A stretch of 64,000 bases of DNA, from NCBI GenBank assembly GCA_018241225.1, contig JAFEEG010000037.1:1-64000 (forward strand). The letters are read 5' to 3'. A program made the translations under genes and the position numbers. The DNA comes from Pseudomonadota bacterium. Lineage in GTDB: Bacteria > Pseudomonadota > Gammaproteobacteria > Burkholderiales > Burkholderiaceae_C. This document shows positions 53,276 through 62,107 of the stretch, in pieces. The notes under the pieces were generated by a model. The model was not told where the DNA came from, did no database searches, and was given only the letters and a program-made list of their open reading frames with translations. Position 1 is the first letter of the stretch, and each line of letters starts with the position of its first letter.

Positions 53276-54289
53276 ATGTCTGCTATCTCCTTTCGCAACG
53301 TCATCAAGCGCTACGGCAAGGGCCCCAAGGCCAACCAGGTGATTCACGGCGTCTCGGCCGAGATCGAGGCGGGTGAATTCATCGTCATCGTCGGGCCCTC
53401 GGGTTGCGGCAAGTCCACGCTGCTGCGCATGGTGGCCGGGCTCGAAGAAGTCAGCGCGGGCGACATCGCCATCGGCGAGAAGGTCGTGAACGACGTCGAG
53501 CCGGCGCAGCGCGACATCGCCATGGTGTTCCAGAACTACGCGCTGTATCCGCACATGCGCGTGTTCGACAACATGGCCTACGGGCTGCGCATCGCGGGCC
53601 TGCCCAAGGACGAGATCAAGACGCGCGTCGACAAGGCCGCCAAGATCCTGGAGCTGGGCCACCTGCTCGAGCGCAAGCCGCGCGAGCTGTCGGGCGGACA
53701 GCGCCAGCGCGTGGCCATGGGCCGCGCCATCGTGCGCCAGCCGCAGGTCTTCCTGTTCGACGAGCCGCTGTCCAACCTGGATGCCAAGCTGCGCGCGCAG
53801 ACCCGCCTGGAAATCCAGAAGCTGCACCGCGAACTGGGCATCACCTCGCTGTTCGTCACGCACGACCAGGTCGAGGCCATGACGCTGGCCCAGCGCATCA
53901 TGGTCATGAACGCCGGCGTGATGGACCAGTTCGGCACGCCCGAAGAGGTCTACAACCGCCCCGCCACCACCTTCGTGGCCAGCTTCATGGGCTCGCCGCC
54001 CATGAACCTACTGCACCACGCCCCCGGGGTCAAGCAAGGCGCCATCCTGGGCATCCGCCCCGAACACCTGGTGTTCGGCGACGACGGCTGGCTGGTCAAG
54101 GTCGAGCAGGTCGAGATGCTGGGCGCCGAGCGCCTGATCTACGCCCGCATCGGCGACGAGCAACTGGTCATGCGCGTGGAAGAAGGCGTGCCTGCCCCCG
54201 CCATCGGCAGCTCGGTGCGCATTGCCGCGCGTACGGAAAAGCTTCATTGGTTCGATGCAGGCTCGGGCAAGCGCCTGACGAACGCGTGA
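53276..54289 (+). CDS. ugpC: sn-Glycerol-3-phosphate ABC transporter, ATP-binding protein UgpC
   Basis: The 337-residue ATPase has Walker A GPSGCGKST (about 42-50), Q loop, signature LSGGQRQRVAMGRA (about 138-151), Walker B VFLFDEPLSNLD and the switch His in VTHDQVEAM. The C-terminal regulatory OB-type domain (about 240-337) is of the MalK/UgpC kind. It energises UgpABE import. Its stop is followed by ugpQ after five bases. Confidence 0.95.
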   Translation: MSAISFRNVIKRYGKGPKANQVIHGVSAEIEAGEFIVIVGPSGCGKSTLLRMVAGLEEVSAGDIAIGEKVVNDVEPAQRDIAMVFQNYALYPHMRVFDNMAYGLRIAGLPKDEIKTRVDKAAKILELGHLLERKPRELSGGQRQRVAMGRAIVRQPQVFLFDEPLSNLDAKLRAQTRLEIQKLHRELGITSLFVTHDQVEAMTLAQRIMVMNAGVMDQFGTPEEVYNRPATTFVASFMGSPPMNLLHHAPGVKQGAILGIRPEHLVFGDDGWLVKVEQVEMLGAERLIYARIGDEQLVMRVEEGVPAPAIGSSVRIAARTEKLHWFDAGSGKRLTNA

Positions 54290-54294
54290 GCGGC

Positions 54295-55038
54295 ATGAGC
54301 ACGTTGCCCGCCTGGCCCTACCCTCGCTGGATCGCCCATCGCGGCGCCGGCAAGCTGGCGCCCGAGAACACCTTGGCCGCCTTCCGGCTGGGCGCACGCC
54401 ACGGCTATCGAATGTTCGAGTGCGACGCCAAGCTCAGCGCAGACGGCATCGTGTTCCTGATGCACGACGCGCTGCTGGACCGCACCACCAGCGGCCACGG
54501 CACCGGCGGCAACCGGCCCTGGACGCAGCTGTCGCAGCTCGACGCCGGCAGCTGGCATTCGCGCGACTACGCCGGCGAGCCGCTGCCCACCCTGGCCAAC
54601 CTGGCGCGCTGGTGCCTGGCCAGCGGCCATCTGCTGGACATCGAGATCAAGCCCACGCCCGGCACCGAGCGCCAGACTGGCGAAGTCGTGGCGCGCGAAG
54701 CCGCGGCCCTGTGGGCAGGTGCCCCTGTGCCGCCCTTTCTCACCTCCTTCCAGCCGCAGGCGCTCGAGGCCGCGCTGCAAGTGGCGCCGCAGCTGCCGCG
54801 CGGCCTGCTGCTCGACAAGCTGCGCGACGGCTGGCTGCAAGAAGCCCAGGCGCTGCAATGCGCAGCCGTGGTGTGCAACTACAGCCTGTGGGACGCCGAC
54901 ACCGTGGCCAGGGTGCACGCGGCCGGCATGCGCGCCCTGAGCTACACCGTCAACGACGAGAGCGTGGTCCAGTGGCTGTGGCGGCTGGGCACCGACGGCG
55001 TCGTGACCGACCGGGTCGACCTCTTTCCGCCGGGCTGA
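54295..55038 (+). CDS. ugpQ: Glycerophosphodiester phosphodiesterase
   Basis: The 247-residue cytoplasmic enzyme cleaves glycerophosphodiesters to glycerol 3-phosphate and an alcohol. The N-terminal IAHRGAGKLAPENTLAAF with catalytic His and Arg, the Glu/Asp in MFECDAKLSADG, MHDALLDRTT, and LDIEIKPTPG are the GDPD motifs. There is no signal peptide, as in E. coli UgpQ. An in-frame GTG at 54286 overlaps the ugpC stop and is an alternative start. Last gene of the ugp operon. Confidence 0.94.
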   Translation: MSTLPAWPYPRWIAHRGAGKLAPENTLAAFRLGARHGYRMFECDAKLSADGIVFLMHDALLDRTTSGHGTGGNRPWTQLSQLDAGSWHSRDYAGEPLPTLANLARWCLASGHLLDIEIKPTPGTERQTGEVVAREAAALWAGAPVPPFLTSFQPQALEAALQVAPQLPRGLLLDKLRDGWLQEAQALQCAAVVCNYSLWDADTVARVHAAGMRALSYTVNDESVVQWLWRLGTDGVVTDRVDLFPPG

Positions 55039-55080
55039 GGCGGCACCCGCAGCGGTCCGGCCTTTTCTTATGATGCGCCG

Positions 55081-57522
55081 ATGACCTGGACCACCCGTTG
55101 CGCCCTGATGCTCGTGGCCCTGCTGCTGGCCTGCAGCGGCGCGCTGGCGCAGCCGGGCCCCGCCTCGGCCGCCCCGACGCCGCCCGAGATCACCCTGGAG
55201 ACGCTGCGCGCCAAGGTGGAGCAGGTGCCCGAATCGGCGGACACCGACGAGGACGTGCAGCGCCTGATGTCGCTGACCGACGAGATCACGGCCGAGTCCG
55301 AGCGCTTCGTGGCCAGCCGCACCACGCAACTCAACGACCTGAATGCCCGCCTGGGCGAACTGGGCCCCGCACCAGCGGCCGGCGCCACCAGCAGCGAAGA
55401 CCCCGACATCACCCGCCAGCGCGCCACCCTGACCAAGCAGCGCAACGCCATCGACGCCGACATCCGGCTCGCGCGCCTGTTGATCGTGAACGCGCAGCAG
55501 CACCGAACCGAGATGCTGGCCCAGCGACGCGCCGTGTTCGAGGCCAAGCTGTTCGAGCGCTCCCTGTCCCCGCTCACGGCGCACTTCTGGGAGCGCATGT
55601 CCGACGAATGGAAGGGCGACAAGGACGACCTGGCGGGCCTGTCCAAGGAATTCAGCCGGGGCCTGGAAAGCGCGCTGGGCGGCTCGAGCTGGTTCTTCAT
55701 CGTCCTGGGGCTGCTGCTGGGCATCGGTGCACTGGCGCTGGCCATCCGTGTCATGGAGGCCGCCCTGGCCTGGCTGGCAGCCAGCAGTTTCCCCATCGGG
55801 CGGCTGCGGCGCTCGCTGCTGGCCCTGCTGACCGTGGTGGCCTACGTGTTGATCGCCGGCCTGGCGGGCTCCATTGTCTGGGGTGCGATCAACCAGATGG
55901 GCGACTGGGGCACACGCAGCTCGCGCCTGGCCGACACGCTGGTGCAGATGCTGATGTTCCTGGCCTTCGTGGTCGGCCTGGGGCGCGCCATGCTGTCCAA
56001 CAGGCGGCCGTCGTGGCGCCTGCCGCCCATCAGCGATCCGGTGGCGCGGCGCCTGTGGCCGATGCCCTGGCTGGTGGCCCTGTGCGCGCTGGTCAGCGCC
56101 ACGCCCATCTCGATCAACCAGGTCATCGACGATCCGCTCAATAGCGTGCTGACCAACCTGGTGCCGGTGGCCGCCTTCCTGGCCACCTGCGTGGCGATGG
56201 TGTTCGTGGTGCGTCAGTCACGGGCGGACGCCTCGTCAGCCGAAGCGGCCGGCCCCGACGCCGCCCCGGCGGAGCGGCCGGCCTGGGTCAGCGTCCTGCG
56301 CGGGCTGGTGGGCATCCTGCTGCTCGCGCTGCTGCTGCTGGTGGCCGTGGGTTACCTGGCTTTTGCCCGCGTGCTGGCAGGCCAGATCCTGTGGGCGGGC
56401 ATCGTGGCCGTGCTGGGCTACCTGCTGCTCAAGTTCGCGGACGACCTGTGGATGTCGCTGCTGTCTTCGCGCAGCACCTCAGGGCAGAAGGTGCAAAAGA
56501 GCATGGGGGTGCGCCCGCAGACGCTGGACCAGGCCGCCGTGCTGATGTCGGCCCTCAGCCGCATCGTGGTCATCTTCTACATGGTGGTGGCGTTCATCGC
56601 GCCGCTGGGCAGCACGCCAGGCGAACTCGCGCAGCGCAGCGGCCGGATGAGCACACGGCTGAAGGTGGGCGAGTTCGAGCTCGACTCCAGCGCCATCCTG
56701 GGTTCCATCGCGGTTCTCATCGTCGGCTTCATGCTGTTGCGCCTGTTCAAGCGCTGGCTGGAGAACAGCTACCTGCCCAACACCCAGCTCGAATCGGGCA
56801 TGCGCAGCTCCATCACCACGCTGCTGGGCTACGTAGGCGCGGTGCTGGTGGTGGCACTGGCGCTTTCGGCGCTGGGCATTGGCGTGAACCGCATCGCCTG
56901 GGTGGCCAGCGCGCTGTCGGTGGGTATCGGCTTCGGCCTGCAGGCCATCGTGCAGAACTTCATCTCGGGCCTGATCCTGCTGGCCGAGCGGCCGGTGAAG
57001 GTGGGCGACTGGGTGGTGCTGGGCACCTCGGAGGGCGACGTGCGCCGCATCAACGTGCGGGCCACCGAGATCCAGCTGGGAGACCGCTCCACGCTGATCG
57101 TCCCGAACTCGGAATTCATCACCAAGACCGTGCGCAACATGACGCTGGCCAACGCCGAGGGCCGCGTGCTGATCCGCCTGCCCATGCCGCTGACCACCGA
57201 TGCCCAGCTGGTGCGCGAGGTGATGCTCAAGGCCTGCCGGGAACATGCCAGCGTGCTGCCCTCGCCCGAGCCGGGCGTGACGCTGGACGGCATCGAGAAC
57301 GGCCTGCTGGTGTTTCAGGCCATTGCCTTCGTGCCCAATCCGCGCATGGCCTCGGGCGTGCGCAGCGACCTGCTGTTCACCATCCTGGACGGGCTGCGCC
57401 AGGCCCAGCTGCCAATGGCGGTGTACATGTCGGCGCCGGTGCCAGGCACGCTGGGGGCGTCGCTGGCGCCTGCCACGCCGGCCGCCCCGCCACCGCCGCC
57501 CTCACCGCTGAGCGGCACCTGA
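55081..57522 (+). CDS. Large MscS-family mechanosensitive channel with DUF3772 domain
   Basis: The 813-residue protein has a signal peptide (about 1-23) and a periplasmic helical region with the DUF3772 domain (about 30-190). Many membrane helices (about 200-620) are followed by the MscS pore and beta domain from about 600 (SVGIGFGLQAIVQNFISGL; GDWVVLGTSEGDVRRINVRA; TLIVPNSEFI). The C-terminus is a Pro/Ala-rich tail. It should open under hypo-osmotic stress. It follows ugpQ by 42 bp; whether it shares the ugp transcript is unclear. Confidence 0.9.
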   Translation: MTWTTRCALMLVALLLACSGALAQPGPASAAPTPPEITLETLRAKVEQVPESADTDEDVQRLMSLTDEITAESERFVASRTTQLNDLNARLGELGPAPAAGATSSEDPDITRQRATLTKQRNAIDADIRLARLLIVNAQQHRTEMLAQRRAVFEAKLFERSLSPLTAHFWERMSDEWKGDKDDLAGLSKEFSRGLESALGGSSWFFIVLGLLLGIGALALAIRVMEAALAWLAASSFPIGRLRRSLLALLTVVAYVLIAGLAGSIVWGAINQMGDWGTRSSRLADTLVQMLMFLAFVVGLGRAMLSNRRPSWRLPPISDPVARRLWPMPWLVALCALVSATPISINQVIDDPLNSVLTNLVPVAAFLATCVAMVFVVRQSRADASSAEAAGPDAAPAERPAWVSVLRGLVGILLLALLLLVAVGYLAFARVLAGQILWAGIVAVLGYLLLKFADDLWMSLLSSRSTSGQKVQKSMGVRPQTLDQAAVLMSALSRIVVIFYMVVAFIAPLGSTPGELAQRSGRMSTRLKVGEFELDSSAILGSIAVLIVGFMLLRLFKRWLENSYLPNTQLESGMRSSITTLLGYVGAVLVVALALSALGIGVNRIAWVASALSVGIGFGLQAIVQNFISGLILLAERPVKVGDWVVLGTSEGDVRRINVRATEIQLGDRSTLIVPNSEFITKTVRNMTLANAEGRVLIRLPMPLTTDAQLVREVMLKACREHASVLPSPEPGVTLDGIENGLLVFQAIAFVPNPRMASGVRSDLLFTILDGLRQAQLPMAVYMSAPVPGTLGASLAPATPAAPPPPPSPLSGT

Positions 57523-57531
57523 AAAGCCGAC

Positions 57532-57807
57532 TCAGCGGCGCAGCCCCCCCGCCAGAAGCCACTGCAGCACGCCGCAGACCACCGCCAGCGCGGCGTAGGT
57601 GGCCATCATCCCGTCGCGGCCGAAATACGCCAGGCCACCGGCCAGCACCACCAGGGCAGCCACGAAGTTGATGCCCACCTGCTTCCACAGGGCGAGCGGG
57701 GCGCCCTTGCCCATGACGAGCCGGCCGCCCAGGCCCAGCACCACGGCCACGAAAAGGGCCGGAAGGGCGAAATTTGCCAGGTGGATGGTGAGGTCGAACG
57801 GGGACAT
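57532..57807 (-). CDS. Small membrane protein of unknown function
   Basis: The 91-residue protein begins MSPFDLTIHLANFALPALFV and has three predicted membrane helices (about 12-30, 43-62 and 68-86). No named domain was recognised. It is divergent from hemA, with 81 bp between the starts, and converges on the MscS gene with a 9-bp gap. A clear ribosome site is missing. An in-frame ATG at 57840 would add eleven residues. Confidence 0.65.
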   Translation of the reverse strand: MSPFDLTIHLANFALPALFVAVVLGLGGRLVMGKGAPLALWKQVGINFVAALVVLAGGLAYFGRDGMMATYAALAVVCGVLQWLLAGGLRR

Positions 57808-57876
57808 GGAAACGGAGGAATGGCACGCTTCGAGGGCCATTGATGCAGCGCAAAGGCCCCGGGGGGCGGCAAATTT

Positions 57877-57882
57877 TATAAT
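57877..57882 (+). promoter_or_regulatory. Perfect -10 box close to the hemA start
   Basis: TATAAT ends only six bases before the hemA ATG, so transcription from it would begin at or next to the start codon. No good -35 is seen at 16-18 bp, and there is no Shine-Dalgarno sequence between the box and the ATG. Confidence 0.55.
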
Positions 57883-57888
57883 TGGGAA

Positions 57889-59160
57889 ATGGCAGTCTGG
57901 GCCCTGGGCTTGAATCACACGACCGCGCCGCTCGATCTGCGCGGTCGTTTTGCGTTCGCCCTCGATCAACTGGCCCCCACCCTGCACAGCCTGCGCAGCT
58001 CGTTCGGCGCCCAGCGCCATCCGGATGTCGAGGCGGCCATCATCTCCACCTGCAACCGCACCGAGATCTACTGCGCAGCCGACAACGCGGCGCTCGAGCA
58101 CACGGTGGGCTGGCTGGCCGAGAGCGGTGGCGTGGCCCCGGCGCTGCTGCGCTCGCATGCCTATACGCTGGAAAACGACCAGGCCGCGCGCCACGCTTTC
58201 CGGGTGGCCAGCGGGCTCGATTCCATGGTGCTTGGCGAGGCCCAGATCCTGGGCCAGATGAAAGACGCCGTGCGAGCTGCCGAAAGCGCCGGCTCGCTGG
58301 GCAGCACGCTCAACCAGTTGTTCCAGCGCTCCTTTGCAGTGGCCAAGGAAGTGCGCACCGCCACCGAGATCGGCGCCCACTCCATCAGCATGGCCGCCGC
58401 CGCGGTACGCCTGGCCAGCCAGCTGTTCGAGGACCTGAAGCACACGCGCGTGCTGTTCGTGGGCGCCGGCGAAATGATCGACCTGGCCGCCACGCATTTT
58501 GCGGCGCGCAACCCCAAGGCAATGGTCATTGCCAACCGCACGCTCGAGCGCGGCGAAAAGCTGGCGTCCCGCTTCGGCGGCGAGGCCATGCGCCTGGCCG
58601 ACCTGCCGGCCCGCCTGGCCGAGTTCGACATCGTCATCAGCTGCACCGCCAGCACCTTGCCCCTGATCGGGCTGGGCGCGGTGGAGCGTGCACTGAAGCA
58701 GCGCAAGCATCGCCCCATGTTCATGGTCGACCTGGCGGTGCCGCGCGACATCGAGCCCGAGGTGCGGGCGCTGTCGGACGTCTACCTCTACACCGTGGAC
58801 GACCTGGCGCAGGTGGTGCAGCAGGGCCAGGCCCAGCGGCAGGCCGCCGTGGCGCAGGCCGAAGTCATCATCGACGCCGGGGTGCAGAGCTTCATGCACT
58901 GGCTGGGCCAGCGCGGCACGGTGCCGCTGATCCAGCAGCTCAACGCGCAGACCGACGCCTGGCGCAATGCCGAGCTGGCCCGCGCCAGGAAGCTGCTGGC
59001 CAAGGGCGAAGACCTCGACGCCGTGCTCGACGCCCTGTCGCGCGGCCTCACGCAGAAGATGCTGCACGGCGCCATGGCCGAGCTGCACTCGGGCGACGCC
59101 GCCTCGCGCGAGCAGACAGCGCAGACCATTGCGCGGCTGTTCCTGCGCAAAGAGCGTTAG
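57889..59160 (+). CDS. hemA: Glutamyl-tRNA reductase
   Basis: The 423-residue enzyme makes glutamate-1-semialdehyde for haem synthesis. The N-terminus MAVWALGLNHTTAPLDLRGR is standard, with the catalytic Cys in IISTCNRTEIY, SGLDSMVLGEAQILGQ, the NADPH-binding GAGEMIDL and a C-terminal dimerisation helix. The ATG at 57889 is therefore secure. It is the first of hemA-prfA-prmC-grxD. Confidence 0.96.
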   Translation: MAVWALGLNHTTAPLDLRGRFAFALDQLAPTLHSLRSSFGAQRHPDVEAAIISTCNRTEIYCAADNAALEHTVGWLAESGGVAPALLRSHAYTLENDQAARHAFRVASGLDSMVLGEAQILGQMKDAVRAAESAGSLGSTLNQLFQRSFAVAKEVRTATEIGAHSISMAAAAVRLASQLFEDLKHTRVLFVGAGEMIDLAATHFAARNPKAMVIANRTLERGEKLASRFGGEAMRLADLPARLAEFDIVISCTASTLPLIGLGAVERALKQRKHRPMFMVDLAVPRDIEPEVRALSDVYLYTVDDLAQVVQQGQAQRQAAVAQAEVIIDAGVQSFMHWLGQRGTVPLIQQLNAQTDAWRNAELARARKLLAKGEDLDAVLDALSRGLTQKMLHGAMAELHSGDAASREQTAQTIARLFLRKER

Positions 59161-59267
59161 CGACGCTGCCTTCGCGCGCGGGCCCGTCCGGCCTGCCTCG
59201 TGCCAGTCATGGCGGGCCTCAAGCGCCCTTCCCTCTTGCCCACCTGCCGACCTCGGCCATCCTTCTC

Positions 59268-60356
59268 GTGAAAAGCTTTCTGCGCCAACAACTCGAACGC
59301 TACGTGCAACGCCTGGAAGAGCTGGACTTCCTGCTGTCGCGCGAGGACATCATGGCCGACATGTCGCAGTACCGCGTGCTCTCGCGCGAGCATGCGCAGG
59401 TGACCCAGGTGGCCGGCCGCTACCAGCGCTTCAAGCAGGTCGAGGCCGACCTGGCCGGCGCCCGTGAAATGCTCGAAGACCCCGACATGGCCGACATGGC
59501 GCGCGAGGAAATCGACAGCGGCGAGGCCGAACTGGTGAAGCTCGAAGCCGAGCTGCAGCGCCTGCTGCTGCCCAAGGACCCGGACGATGCGCGCAACGCC
59601 TTCCTGGAAATCCGCGCGGGCACCGGTGGCGACGAGTCGGCGCTGTTCGCCGGCGACCTGCTGCGCATGTACACCCGCCATGCCGAGCGCGCCGGCTGGC
59701 GCTGCGAGATCGTGAGCGAAAGCGAAAGCGAGCTGGGCGGCTACAAGGAAGTGGTGGTGCGCATCGTGGGCGACGACGTGTTCGGCGCCATGCGCTTCGA
59801 ATCGGGGGGCCACCGTGTGCAGCGCGTGCCTGCCACCGAGACGCAAGGCCGCATCCACACCAGTGCCTGCACCGTGGCGGTGCTGGCCGAGCCGGACGAG
59901 GCGCAGGCGGTGCAGATCAACCCGGCCGACCTGCGTATCGACACCTACCGTGCCAGCGGCGCGGGTGGCCAGCACATCAACAAGACCGATTCGGCGGTGC
60001 GCATCACCCACATCCCCACCGGCATCGTGGCCGAGTGCCAGGACGACCGCAGCCAGCACCGCAACAAGGCCAAGGCGCTGCAGGTGCTGTCGGCCCGCAT
60101 CCAGGAAAAGGAACGCAGCGAGCGCGCTGCCAAGGATGCCGCGCTGCGCAAGGGCCTGATCGGCAGCGGCGACCGCTCCGACCGCATCCGCACCTACAAC
60201 TTCCCGCAGGGGCGGCTGACCGACCACCGCATCAACCTCACGCTCTACAAGCTGCAGTTCATCATGGAAGGTGACCTGGGCGAAGTGCTGGGCGCGCTCA
60301 AGGCGGCGCACGAGGCCGAGCAGCTGGCCGAACTGGAAGCGGCGGGCCAGGCGTGA
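59268..60356 (+). CDS. prfA: Peptide chain release factor 1
   Basis: The 362-residue factor ends translation at UAA and UAG. It has the PAT anticodon tripeptide in RVPATETQG and the GGQ motif in GAGGQHINKTDSAVR. The GTG start at 59268 gives MKSFLRQQLERYVQRLEEL, matching the family. The GGQ glutamine is the methylation target of PrmC, encoded next with a four-base overlap (GTGA). Confidence 0.97.
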   Translation: MKSFLRQQLERYVQRLEELDFLLSREDIMADMSQYRVLSREHAQVTQVAGRYQRFKQVEADLAGAREMLEDPDMADMAREEIDSGEAELVKLEAELQRLLLPKDPDDARNAFLEIRAGTGGDESALFAGDLLRMYTRHAERAGWRCEIVSESESELGGYKEVVVRIVGDDVFGAMRFESGGHRVQRVPATETQGRIHTSACTVAVLAEPDEAQAVQINPADLRIDTYRASGAGGQHINKTDSAVRITHIPTGIVAECQDDRSQHRNKAKALQVLSARIQEKERSERAAKDAALRKGLIGSGDRSDRIRTYNFPQGRLTDHRINLTLYKLQFIMEGDLGEVLGALKAAHEAEQLAELEAAGQA

Positions 60357-61219
60357 CCCTCCCTACCGAAGACGCGGGCGGCGCCCTGCCCGCGACCATC
60401 GCGCAGGCCCTGTCGGCCGCCGCCGCGCTGGGCGTGGAGCGGCTCGATGCACAACTGCTGCTGCTGCACGCCCTGGGCCGCACGAGCGACGAGCGCGCCT
60501 GGCTGCTCGCCCACGACCGCGATGCGCTGGCCCCGGACACGGCGCAGCGCCTGCAGGCCAGCCTGCTGCGCCGTCTGGCCGGCGAACCGGTGGCCTACCT
60601 GCTGGGCGAAAAGGAATTCCACGGCCTGACGCTGCAGGTAGACCCCCGGGTGCTGGTGCCTCGGCCGGACACCGAGACGCTGGTCGACTGGGCCATCGAG
60701 CGCCTGCTGGGCCTGCACGAAGTGCGGGTGATCGACCTGGGCACCGGCAGCGGCGCCATCGCGCTGGCGCTTCAAAAGGCGCGGCCCGACCTGCAGATCC
60801 ATGCCGTGGACGCCAGCGAAGAGGCCCTGGCCGTGGCCCGCGCCAATGGCGAACGGCTGGGCCTTCCGGTGCGATTTGCCCACGGCGACTGGCTCGAAGG
60901 GGCCGGCACCGGCTACGCCCTGATCGTGAGCAACCCACCCTACATCCGCGCCGAAGACCCGCACCTGCCGGCCCTGCGGCACGAGCCGCTGTCGGCCCTG
61001 GCATCGGGCGCCGACGGCCTGGCCGACATCCGGCGCATCGTGCAGGCGGCCCCCGGGCACCTGGACGACGGCGGCTGGCTCCTGCTGGAACACGGCCACG
61101 ACCAGGCCGCAGACGTCCGGGCGCTGCTGGAGGCGCACGGCTTCCAGCAGGTGCAAAGCCGCAAGGATCTTGCCGGCATCGAGCGCTGCTCCGGCGGGCT
61201 TTGGCGCGCGGTGAAATAA
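60353..61219 (+). CDS. prmC: Release factor glutamine methyltransferase PrmC
   Basis: The 288-residue enzyme methylates the GGQ glutamine of release factors. An N-terminal helical domain (about 1-85) is followed by the methyltransferase domain with VIDLGTGSGAIALALQ, the EF-like RVLVPRPDTE segment, and the catalytic NPPYI motif (about 197). GTG start overlapping the prfA stop. Confidence 0.95.
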   Translation: MTLPTEDAGGALPATIAQALSAAAALGVERLDAQLLLLHALGRTSDERAWLLAHDRDALAPDTAQRLQASLLRRLAGEPVAYLLGEKEFHGLTLQVDPRVLVPRPDTETLVDWAIERLLGLHEVRVIDLGTGSGAIALALQKARPDLQIHAVDASEEALAVARANGERLGLPVRFAHGDWLEGAGTGYALIVSNPPYIRAEDPHLPALRHEPLSALASGADGLADIRRIVQAAPGHLDDGGWLLLEHGHDQAADVRALLEAHGFQQVQSRKDLAGIERCSGGLWRAVK

Positions 61220-61245
61220 TCAACCCATTCTTTCGAGGAGCCCCC

Positions 61246-61569
61246 ATGAGCGACGCCCAGCAACGCATTGACGACCTGGTCAAGCAAAACGAGATTCTTC
61301 TTTTCATGAAGGGAAGCGCCAGCTTTCCCATGTGCGGCTTCTCCGGCCGAGCCATCCAGATCCTCAAGGCCTGCGGTGTCGAGACCAAGTCGCTCAAGAC
61401 GGTGAACGTGCTCGAAGACGACGCCATCCGCCAGGGCATCAAGGAATACAGCAACTGGCCCACCATTCCGCAGCTGTACGTGCGCGGCGAGTTCATCGGC
61501 GGCTCGGACATCATGATGGAGATGTACGAGTCGGGCGAGCTCCAGCAGGTGCTGACCTCCGCCCAGTAG
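61246..61569 (+). CDS. grxD: Monothiol glutaredoxin, Grx4 family
   Basis: The 107-residue protein has active site CGFS in FPMCGFSGRA, the WPTIPQLYV cis-proline loop and GGSDIMMEM. Grx4-type proteins bind a glutathione-ligated 2Fe-2S cluster and transfer it. GAGGAG lies five bases before the ATG. It follows prmC by 26 bp. Confidence 0.95.
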   Translation: MSDAQQRIDDLVKQNEILLFMKGSASFPMCGFSGRAIQILKACGVETKSLKTVNVLEDDAIRQGIKEYSNWPTIPQLYVRGEFIGGSDIMMEMYESGELQQVLTSAQ

Positions 61570-61584
61570 AAACCGGGCCTTGTC

Positions 61585-62067
61585 GTGACCGACCCGCACG
61601 CGCCCCCCACCGACTGGAAACACGATGGGGTGCGGGTGGTCCCGGGTAACCAGCTCGACACCAACACGGCGCAGACGCCCGGCATGAACCGGGCGGCCGC
61701 CATCAATTTCGCACGCGTGGGCGCCCGCAAGCTGTGGGCCGGCACGGTGCACATCCACGCGGGCGCCAAGACCGGCGCCCATCACCATGGGCCGCTCGAA
61801 TCGGTCATCTACGTGGTTCGGGGGCGCGCGCGCATGCGCTGGGGCGCAAAGCTCGAATTCACCGCCGAGGCCGGCCCGGGCGACTTCATCTACGTGCCGC
61901 CCTACGTGCCGCATCAGGAAATCAACGCCAGCAGCACCGAGACGCTCGAGTGCGTGCTGTGCCGCAGCGACGGCGAGGCGGTGGCCATCAACCTGGACAT
62001 CGAACCGGCCGAGAAGCCCGAGCAGGTGCTCTGGGTGGACCCGACCCACCCCACCGGAGCGGTCTAG
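61585..62067 (+). CDS. Cupin-domain protein
   Basis: The 160-residue protein from a GTG start has a single cupin barrel with metal motif 1 (TGAHHHGPLESVIYVVRG) containing His ligands and Glu, and motif 2 (GDFIYVPPYVPHQEINA) containing the final His. It probably binds a metal ion. Its reaction is unknown. It lies 15 bp after grxD, so may share its transcript. Confidence 0.85.
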   Translation: MTDPHAPPTDWKHDGVRVVPGNQLDTNTAQTPGMNRAAAINFARVGARKLWAGTVHIHAGAKTGAHHHGPLESVIYVVRGRARMRWGAKLEFTAEAGPGDFIYVPPYVPHQEINASSTETLECVLCRSDGEAVAINLDIEPAEKPEQVLWVDPTHPTGAV

Positions 62068-62107
62068 CCCCGGGCTCATGGCACCATGTGGGGTTGAAGA
62101 ACCGCAC

